A stretch of 5,786 nucleotides of DNA. Source: an uncultured Coriobacteriaceae bacterium (lineage in GTDB: Bacteria > Actinomycetota > Coriobacteriia > Coriobacteriales > Eggerthellaceae). The DNA is taken from NCBI GenBank assembly GCA_902781245.1, contig CACZIP010000143.1, positions 1 to 5,786 of the forward strand, read 5' to 3'. Position 1 is the stretch's first letter; every line of letters starts with the position of its first letter. The notes below the pieces were generated by a model. It saw only the letters and a list, made by a program, of their open reading frames with translations, had not been told where the DNA came from and searched no databases. Position numbers and translations under genes: made by a program. Shown piece after piece: positions 1 through 4,099 of this stretch.

Positions 1-5
1 TGATG

Positions 6-16
6 CTCCTCCTTTT
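6..16 (-). promoter_or_regulatory. Ribosome binding site of a divergent gene starting at the left edge
   Basis: Read on the minus strand, these bases give AAAAGGAGGAG, a near-perfect Shine-Dalgarno, followed by CATCA up to position 1. An ATG whose A is position 1, or one just outside the window, would be at ideal spacing. A minus-strand gene therefore very probably begins at the left edge, divergent from the aldo/keto reductase. None of its coding sequence is visible, so its product is unknown. Confidence 0.65.
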
Positions 17-35
17 CGTTGGTGTCATTGGTCAT

Positions 36-41
36 AGTATA
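36..41 (-). promoter_or_regulatory. Possible -10 box (TATACT) for the divergent left-edge gene
   Basis: The minus strand reads TATACT, one mismatch from TATAAT, about 20 bases upstream of the Shine-Dalgarno at 6-16. That would give a short leader. No good TTGACA-like -35 is seen 16-18 bases further upstream, so this is only a candidate. It lies inside a 22-base segment (29-50) that recurs at 1354-1375, where the corresponding bases read TTTACT. Confidence 0.3.
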
Positions 42-70
42 GCCGAGTGATCGCCTTGCTCTTTTAAATA

Positions 71-110
71 GATTGCACACAATGAGTCGGGGGCCTGGCC
101 CCTGACTCAC
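71..110. repeat. REP-like palindromic repeat, copy 1
   Basis: The core at 83-109 is an imperfect palindrome centred on T96. Outer arms TGAGTC/GACTCA and inner arms GGGGCC/GGCCCC pair, with one G-T wobble (89/103). The lead-in at 72-88 matches the centre of the big palindrome (1407-1423) in 15 of 17 bases. The same unit recurs at 1321-1350 and twice within 1380-1445. Short, GC-rich, intergenic, imperfectly palindromic and dispersed are REP characteristics; that class is inferred. It lies between the divergent left-edge gene and the reductase promoter, and its right arm overlaps the possible -35 box. Confidence 0.7.
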
Positions 111-128
111 TTCCCCCATTGCTACAAT
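102..128 (+). promoter_or_regulatory. Possible promoter of the aldo/keto reductase gene
   Basis: TACAAT at 123-128 is one mismatch from the TATAAT -10 consensus. CTGACT at 102-107 matches the -35 consensus in four of six positions, but the spacer is only 15 bases. Transcription would start near 135, giving a leader of about 38 bases before the ATG at 173. The -35 lies in the right arm of the REP-like repeat, so the repeat could influence expression. The -10 is the better-supported part. Confidence 0.4.
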
Positions 129-163
129 ATGCGAGGAATCGACACTTAGAAAATCAAGAGCTC

Positions 164-169
164 GGGGGA
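164..169 (+). promoter_or_regulatory. Ribosome binding site of the aldo/keto reductase
   Basis: GGGGGA sits three bases before the ATG at 173. It is a moderate, rather close Shine-Dalgarno, but it favours that ATG over the upstream TTG at 119, which is preceded only by a C-rich stretch. Confidence 0.5.
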
Positions 170-172
170 TCT

Positions 173-1279
173 ATGGGTTATCTAGGCGAGGACATCGGCA
201 AACTCGGATTCGGCCTCATGCGCCTACCGCGCCTCGAGGACGGCAGCTTCGACCACGAGCTGATCTGCCAGATGGTCGACAGGTTCCTTGACGCAGGGTT
301 CACGTACTTCGACACCGCGTGGATCTACACTGGCAGCGAGGACGAAATCGCACGCGCGCTCGTGCAGCGCCATCCGCGCGAAAGCTACCAGCTCGCCACG
401 AAAGGCATCTCGTGGATCGGCTGCAAGACACCCGAAGACGCGCAAACGCAGTTCCGCCAGTCGCTCGAGCGCACGGGCGCGGGCTACTTCGACTGCTACC
501 TGCTGCACATGACCGGCGGCGCCCGCTCGGCAGTTTTCGACCAGCTGGGCATGTGGGACTTCGTGACGCAGATGAAGGAAGAAGGGCTCATCCGCCACAT
601 CGGCTTCTCGCACCACGGCACCGCCGAGGAACTCGACGAGATCATCACCGCGCATCCGCAAACCGAGTTCGTGCAACTGCAAGTCAACTACTTGGACTGG
701 GAAAACCCCGTCAACCAAAGCCGTGCGTGCATGGAAGTCGCAGCCAAGCACAACGTGCCCGTCGTCGTGATGGAGCCGCTGCGCGGTGGCCTGCTGGCAG
801 ATCCGCCCGCAAACGTTGCGCGCGTGTTCGCAGAGGCGGAACCGGCGCAGTCGCCTGCTGCCTGGGGCCTGCAGTTCGTCGCAGACAAGCCGAACATCAT
901 CACGATACTCTCGGGTATGAACGCGATGGAACAACTGGAGGACAACATCGCGGCCCTCAGCGATTTCAAGGACTTCGCACCTGGCCAGATGGACGTCATC
1001 GACGCCGCGCTCGCCGAATTCGCCACGTTCGACCTCGTTCCCTGCACGGGGTGCGATTACTGCGCGAAGGTATGCCCGCAAAACGTCGGCATCCGCGGCG
1101 CTTTCATCGCCATGAACGCCGACATCATGTTCGGCCGCCACGTGCAGGAATGGATTAACTGGGGCGGCGGCAAGAACCCGCCGAGTGCTTGCGTCGAGTG
1201 CTACGCATGCGAAAGCGCCTGCCCGCAGGGCATCTCGATCGTCGAGGAGTTGAAGCGCGCCGTGCCGCTCATCGGCTAA
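173..1279 (+). CDS. Aldo/keto reductase with C-terminal double [4Fe-4S] ferredoxin domain
   Basis: A predicted cytoplasmic oxidoreductase of 368 residues. Residues 1 to about 280 form the aldo/keto reductase barrel, and the catalytic tetrad is visible: D47, Y52 (in FDTAWIY), K77 (LATKG) and H112 (YLLHM). The tail carries two cysteine clusters, C291/C294/C297/C301 (CTGCDYCAKVCP) and C340/C343/C346/C350 (CVECYACESACP), each spaced CxxCxxCxxxCP as in bacterial ferredoxins binding two [4Fe-4S] clusters. This architecture is common in anaerobic Firmicutes and Coriobacteriia; members are presumed to reduce carbonyls using electrons from ferredoxin and/or NAD(P)H, but the substrate is generally unknown. 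The ATG at 173 is chosen because MGYLGEDIGKLGFGLMRLP is the usual family N-terminus and a -10 box lies inside the longer frame from TTG 119. No signal peptide or membrane segment. It is monocistronic: divergent from the left neighbour, convergent with the methyltransferase. Confidence 0.95.
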   Translation: MGYLGEDIGKLGFGLMRLPRLEDGSFDHELICQMVDRFLDAGFTYFDTAWIYTGSEDEIARALVQRHPRESYQLATKGISWIGCKTPEDAQTQFRQSLERTGAGYFDCYLLHMTGGARSAVFDQLGMWDFVTQMKEEGLIRHIGFSHHGTAEELDEIITAHPQTEFVQLQVNYLDWENPVNQSRACMEVAAKHNVPVVVMEPLRGGLLADPPANVARVFAEAEPAQSPAAWGLQFVADKPNIITILSGMNAMEQLEDNIAALSDFKDFAPGQMDVIDAALAEFATFDLVPCTGCDYCAKVCPQNVGIRGAFIAMNADIMFGRHVQEWINWGGGKNPPSACVECYACESACPQGISIVEELKRAVPLIG

Positions 1280-1310
1280 CGATTACGCCGCACACATGAA
1301 CAACGCTTTA

Positions 1311-1350
1311 AGGGGTCAGGGTGAGTCGGTGCCCTGGCCCCTGACTCATT
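1311..1350. repeat. REP-like palindromic repeat, copy 2; possible 3' hairpin of the reductase mRNA
   Basis: Bases 1321-1350 are identical to 1380-1409 of the large palindrome. A preceding partial inverted copy (1311-1321, AGGGGTCAGGG) pairs with 1332-1342 (CCCTGGCCCCT) in an 11-bp stem with one G-U and a 10-base loop. Alternatively, the outer arms 1322-1327 and 1343-1348 pair as in copy 1. It starts 31 bases after the reductase stop, so it could act as a transcript-end or mRNA-stabilising hairpin. No T-run follows, so it is not a canonical intrinsic terminator. Confidence 0.7.
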
Positions 1351-1353
1351 CCC

Positions 1354-1375
1354 TGGTCATAGTAAAGTCGGGTGA
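1354..1375. repeat. 22-base direct repeat shared with positions 29-50
   Basis: This segment matches 29-50 in 19 of 22 bases, both starting TGGTCATAGTA and each preceded within a few bases by TCATT. The two copies bracket the reductase gene and lie beside REP-like units, so they look like part of a larger repeated unit or an old duplication of intergenic sequence. The function is unknown. Confidence 0.5.
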
Positions 1376-1379
1376 GTCG

Positions 1380-1445
1380 GTGAGTCGGTGCCCTGGCCCC
1401 TGACTCATTGTGCACAATGAGTCAGGGGCCAGGGCACCGACTCAC
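1380..1445. repeat. Perfect 66-bp palindrome made of two head-to-head REP-like units
   Basis: Bases 1380-1412 are exactly the reverse complement of 1413-1445: 33-bp arms with no spacer, centred on GTGCAC. Each arm holds one REP-like unit (GAGTCGGTGCCCTGGCCCCT and its complement). On the left edge the 8-mer GTGAGTCG is tandemly repeated (1372-1379 and 1380-1387). The right edge is 6 bases before the methyltransferase stop codon, between convergent genes. It would form a very stable hairpin in RNA from either strand and could limit readthrough or protect the 3' end of the exporter-methyltransferase mRNA. Neither side has a T-run. Confidence 0.9.
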
Positions 1446-1451
1446 TCACAA

Positions 1452-2159
1452 TCAACGCTTGGTCGCATGCAGCACAAACGCTCCGAACGAGACGTTCTCG
1501 TCGCTTGGCGCCACGGGAACCTCATGACCTTGCTTGAAGCCCATCGAAGCCTCGACAGGGTACGGCCCTTCCGCAACCTCGACCGCGAAACCCATCTGCC
1601 CAAGGCATTCCTCGAACTCGGCACGCGACGGGGCCGCTTGGATGCTGTTGCCCAGACCTCGTGCCGCCTCGACAACCGCTGGGTCGCGCGGACCATCCGC
1701 CAGAGCAACCTCGCAGACGAGCAATCCACCTGGCTTGAGCACACGATGCATCTCGGCAAGAGCGCGCTTCGGATCGCACATGAGATGCAGGACGCTGTTG
1801 ACGAAAACCATGTCGACAACCGCGTCGCCGAGCCCTGCTGCCAACAAATCTTCGGGATAGGCCAGATGGAACTCCATATTGTTGGAGGGCAAGCCCGTTT
1901 CCATCGCTGCGCGGTCCATGCGATCAACCGCCTCGGCAATATGCTCGGCTGTCCAGTCGACGCCAATAGCATGCCCGCTCGCGCCCACGCGCTCCGACAG
2001 CTTGAACACGCCCTTGCCGCGACGGCAGCCAACATCGAGAACGGTCATTCCCTCGAGCCCAGCCGGAAGCGACATATGGCAAAGGCTCGCGTACCCGAAC
2101 TCCCGATTCATCTGGTCGTAGTATTGCTCGAGCTGATCGTCGATCATCGCATCGTCCAT
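1452..2159 (-). CDS. Class I SAM-dependent methyltransferase (methyltransferase type 11/25 fold)
   Basis: A soluble 235-residue protein expected to transfer a methyl group from S-adenosylmethionine to an unidentified substrate. Rossmann-fold landmarks appear in order: motif I VLDVGCRRGKG (40-50); the acidic residue after beta 2, in IGVD (D68), which normally binds the ribose; the AYPEDL loop (100-105); motif IV VVDMVFVNSVLHL (114-126); and post-motif MHRVLKPGGLLVCE (137-150). Motif I is unusual: the second glycine of the common DxGxGxG pattern is R46. ATG 2159 is chosen because GGGAGG lies 7 bases upstream. An in-frame ATG at 2195 would give 247 residues and overlap the exporter stop as ATGA, but has no visible Shine-Dalgarno. 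It is the second gene after the MATE exporter, 32 bases apart, so probably co-transcribed. Distant resemblance to ubiquinone/menaquinone or arsenite methyltransferases is of fold only; the family's characteristic cysteines are not evident. Confidence 0.9.
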   Translation of the reverse strand: MDDAMIDDQLEQYYDQMNREFGYASLCHMSLPAGLEGMTVLDVGCRRGKGVFKLSERVGASGHAIGVDWTAEHIAEAVDRMDRAAMETGLPSNNMEFHLAYPEDLLAAGLGDAVVDMVFVNSVLHLMCDPKRALAEMHRVLKPGGLLVCEVALADGPRDPAVVEAARGLGNSIQAAPSRAEFEECLGQMGFAVEVAEGPYPVEASMGFKQGHEVPVAPSDENVSFGAFVLHATKR

Positions 2160-2166
2160 GCCGATA

Positions 2167-2172
2167 CCTCCC
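2167..2172 (-). promoter_or_regulatory. Ribosome binding site deciding the methyltransferase start
   Basis: The minus strand reads GGGAGG, 7 bases before the ATG at 2159. It lies downstream of the exporter stop codon, in the short gap between the two genes. This is the main argument for the 235-residue form over the longer one starting at 2195. Confidence 0.7.
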
Positions 2173-2191
2173 GTGAACGAAGGCTCATTCA

Positions 2192-3769
2192 TCATGCGTG
2201 CGCCAACCCAGAACCCGTTAACGCATCCGCCTCGCGCTCCTTCTTGCGCAGCTTCAAGAGCTCGGGAACGATGAACGCAGTGGTGGTGAGGATCGACAGA
2301 ATGTCAGCCAACGGATACGTGAAGCAGACGGCCTGCAGCGACGTGACATCGAGGATGCCCGGCAGGAAGCGTGGCAGCAACAGCAGCAACGGAATCAGGA
2401 ACAGCACCTGGCGCGTGAGGCTCAGGATGCTGGCCTTCAGCGGCTGACCGGTCGACTGGAAGTAGTTCGAGCTCATCATCTGGAAACCGACGAGCGGGAA
2501 CATCATGGTCATGATCTGCAACGCGTAGATGCAGAACTGCTCGAGATTGCCCTCGACGCCGAACAGCTGCACGATCTGCTCGGGAATGACGTGGATGAGT
2601 ATGAAGAAGAACGTGATAATGACGGTCGCGAACAGCGCGCCGAGCCAGAACGCTTGACGCACGCGCTTCCATTTGCGCGCGCCGTAGTTGTAGCCGATGA
2701 GCGTCTGCGCGCCCATGAGCACGCCAACGGCGGGCATGAACGCGAAACCGTTGACACGACCGGCAACACCGATAGCTGCCAGGGCGCCACTTGCACCAAC
2801 CGGGTCCATCGCGCCATAGTACGCGAGCGTCTGGTTGAGAATCGTGTTGATAACCGCATTGGCCACCTGCATGATGAACGACGCCAGGCCCAACGACAGG
2901 ATGATGCCCCACAGGCGAACGTCGGGCTTCATACGGGAAAGACGCAGATGGAACGGTGCGTCCTTGCCCTTGACGAGGTACCACATGACCGGGATACCGC
3001 CCACACCCTGGCCGATGATCGTGGCGAACGCCGAACCAGCAACACCGAAGCCGATCCACATGACGAGTATGAAGTTCATGATGATGCACACCACGGTGCC
3101 GAGCACGCTGGTGCCCAGCGCCAACATCGGCTTGCCTTCGGTGCGCAAGAAGTTGTTTGCGCCCATGCCGATGCACTGGAAAACGAAGCCGATCATGAGA
3201 ATCTGAATGAACGTTTTCGCCATGTCGTGCAACTCGGGCGTAGTGCCCACAAGCGCGAGAATGGGGTCGATGAGCACGATGCCCGCGAACGCGATGATGG
3301 CCGCGATGATGATGAGCAGCAGCACCGTATTGCCGACGGTGCGTTCGACCTCGTCGATCTTGTCTTCGCCCAACTGGATAGCGGCATATGCATTGCCGCC
3401 TTGGCCAGCCAGAGCAGAAAGGCCCATGAGCAGGACCATGATGGGGAACGCAAGCGTCGTGACTGCGATGCCCGCTTCGCCGACAGCTTGACCGAGGAAG
3501 ATCGAGTCGACGATGTTGTACAGGGCATTGAACGTCATCATGATGATGGCGGGAATTGAGAACTCGAACAGAAGCTTCAGGATGCTCTTCGTGCCCAGAC
3601 GGTCGGTCGAGAGCGCCTTGCGCTTGCCCGGCTGCTGGTCCGGCTGGTCCGGGTGGCCCGGTTGACCTTGCTCGGTCGGCTCACTCAACTTGTCATGCTG
3701 CCCGATCTGCATCTCAGGCTGTTGTTCAACCTGCTGTTCAGTCTGTTGTTCCGTGCGCTCTTCAGTCAT
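2192..3769 (-). CDS. MATE family efflux transporter (MepA/DinF-like)
   Basis: An inner-membrane multidrug/toxin exporter of the MATE family, expected to export small, often cationic molecules using a Na+ or H+ gradient. Residues from about 57 on match the family: LGTKSILKLLFEFSIPAII opens helix 1, NALYNIVDSIFLGQ (81-94) follows, and GAQTLIGYNYGARKWKR (353-369) is the conserved segment after helix 8. Twelve hydrophobic stretches can be counted, near 70-92, 102-125, 147-170, 186-206, 216-240, 243-265, 287-310, 328-356, 375-395, 413-432, 450-470 and 480-503, as expected for two six-helix halves. The 525-residue length exceeds the usual ~450 because of a hydrophilic Gln/Glu/Pro-rich N-terminal tail (about 1-55). 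The ATG at 3769 has AAGGA 9 bases upstream. The methyltransferase follows 32 bases downstream. Substrate unknown. Confidence 0.95.
   Translation of the reverse strand: MTEERTEQQTEQQVEQQPEMQIGQHDKLSEPTEQGQPGHPDQPDQQPGKRKALSTDRLGTKSILKLLFEFSIPAIIMMTFNALYNIVDSIFLGQAVGEAGIAVTTLAFPIMVLLMGLSALAGQGGNAYAAIQLGEDKIDEVERTVGNTVLLLIIIAAIIAFAGIVLIDPILALVGTTPELHDMAKTFIQILMIGFVFQCIGMGANNFLRTEGKPMLALGTSVLGTVVCIIMNFILVMWIGFGVAGSAFATIIGQGVGGIPVMWYLVKGKDAPFHLRLSRMKPDVRLWGIILSLGLASFIMQVANAVINTILNQTLAYYGAMDPVGASGALAAIGVAGRVNGFAFMPAVGVLMGAQTLIGYNYGARKWKRVRQAFWLGALFATVIITFFFILIHVIPEQIVQLFGVEGNLEQFCIYALQIMTMMFPLVGFQMMSSNYFQSTGQPLKASILSLTRQVLFLIPLLLLLPRFLPGILDVTSLQAVCFTYPLADILSILTTTAFIVPELLKLRKKEREADALTGSGLAHA
3716..3751 (-). 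repeat. Three 12-base tandem repeats encoding EQQ(T/V/P)
   Basis: Within the exporter's first codons the minus strand reads three consecutive 12-mers of the form GAACARCAG plus one variable codon, encoding residues 7-18 (EQQT, EQQV, EQQP). With the following Pro/Gln-rich stretch (about 36-48) they make a disordered cytoplasmic tail not typical of MATE transporters. Such repeats can change copy number by slippage without breaking the frame. Confidence 0.75.
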
Positions 3770-3777
3770 GCTTTACG

Positions 3778-3783
3778 TTCCTT
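3778..3783 (-). promoter_or_regulatory. Ribosome binding site of the MATE exporter
   Basis: The minus strand reads AAGGAA ending 8 bases before the ATG at 3769. The next in-frame ATG (codon 20) has no such signal, so the Gln-rich tail is probably translated. Confidence 0.6.
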
Positions 3784-3807
3784 GGTCCCCCTATGTGTAA
3801 CTGAGGA

Positions 3808-3824
3808 ATTTTACCGCGTCGCGG
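3808..3824 (-). promoter_or_regulatory. Possible -10 box and adjacent small palindrome upstream of the MATE gene
   Basis: The minus strand reads TAAAAT (3813-3808), one mismatch from the -10 consensus and about 39 bases before the ATG. Directly upstream, 3814-3824 is the 11-base palindrome CCGCG-T-CGCGG, which would lie in the spacer where a repressor could bind. No good -35 is seen at 16-18 bases, so both the promoter and the operator idea are tentative. Confidence 0.3.
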
Positions 3825-3924
3825 CGTCCTTTCATATGTCATGCACACAAGTTCACAAGCACCCCTCACACAAGCGCAATACGGAGATGAACGAGGTATC
3901 CATTCGAGAAGCATCGTATGGCTA

Positions 3925-3972
3925 GAAAAGGCTAAAAAGCAGAGCTATTTAGTAGCCGAAATCAGCCTTTTC
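3925..3972. other. Hairpin-forming segment in the divergent intergenic region 3770-4099
   Basis: GAAAAGGCT (3925-3933) and AGCCTTTTC (3964-3972) are perfect 9-base inverted repeats with a 30-base loop. A competing stem pairs GGCTA (3930-3934) with TAGCC (3953-3957). The surrounding ~330 bases contain no convincing gene. This is the AT-richest part, and an A-rich run (3981-3987) follows. On the plus strand it lies about 130 bases before the zinc-ribbon gene, and on the minus strand about 155 bases before the exporter. Whether it is transcribed is unknown. It could be a leader structure, a protein-binding site or chance. Confidence 0.4.
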
Positions 3973-3996
3973 AATTACGATAAAAAATAGCGCGAT

Positions 3997-4025
3997 TTGG
4001 ACGGCACGAGCGCTTGGAGCATAGC
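3997..4025 (+). promoter_or_regulatory. Weak promoter candidate for the zinc-ribbon gene
   Basis: TTGGAC (3997-4002) and CATAGC (4020-4025) are separated by 17 bases and each match the sigma-70 consensus in about half of the positions. It is the best correctly spaced pair seen upstream of 4100 and would give a leader of about 68 bases. It could be chance. Confidence 0.2.
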
Positions 4026-4085
4026 GGCTCGCTGCTGAAGCAATGGATTGCGATCTGAGGCAAAACACCACGGAATTCGATTTAC

Positions 4086-4093
4086 GGGAGGAG
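4086..4093 (+). promoter_or_regulatory. Ribosome binding site deciding the zinc-ribbon protein start
   Basis: GGGAGGAG lies six bases before the ATG at 4100. The upstream in-frame ATG at 4043 has no comparable signal (GAAGCA precedes it), so 19 residues are removed from the longest frame. Confidence 0.75.
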
Positions 4094-4099
4094 CCGAAC

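Noticed and set aside
119..172. N-terminal extension of the aldo/keto reductase from TTG 119
   Set aside because: There is no Shine-Dalgarno before the TTG, a good -10 box lies inside the extension, and the family N-terminus begins at the ATG at 173.
224..1141. Minus-strand frame of about 305 codons opposite the reductase
   Set aside because: It is an antisense shadow of a clearly recognisable enzyme and shows no domain features.
1311..1445. Canonical rho-independent terminators for the two convergent transcripts
   Set aside because: The hairpins are strong, but none is followed by a T-run on either strand, so they are annotated as repeats with only a possible terminator role.
1311..1445. 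CRISPR-like array
   Set aside because: The repeated units are irregularly spaced and inverted relative to each other, with no unique spacers of uniform length.
2160..2195. Longer methyltransferase start at ATG 2195, overlapping the exporter stop as ATGA
   Set aside because: The overlap is typical of translational coupling and cannot be excluded, but the GGGAGG at 2167-2172 is positioned for ATG 2159 and nothing comparable precedes 2195.
1410..2447. Plus-strand frame of about 345 codons starting in the palindrome
   Set aside because: It is antisense to the methyltransferase and the exporter end, both of which have strong family motifs, and its start lies in repeat DNA.
2591..3559. Plus-strand frame of about 322 codons opposite the MATE gene
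   Set aside because: Its His/Asp/Arg-rich composition is the typical antisense of a hydrophobic membrane-protein gene.
3888..3926. Possible 12-residue leader peptide MNEVSIREASYG upstream of the zinc-ribbon gene
   Set aside because: GGAG directly abuts the ATG, leaving no spacer for initiation, and the frame is just the end of a longer non-coding frame.
4043..4099. Longer start of the zinc-ribbon protein at ATG 4043
   Set aside because: The strong GGGAGGAG lies inside this extension and serves the ATG at 4100.
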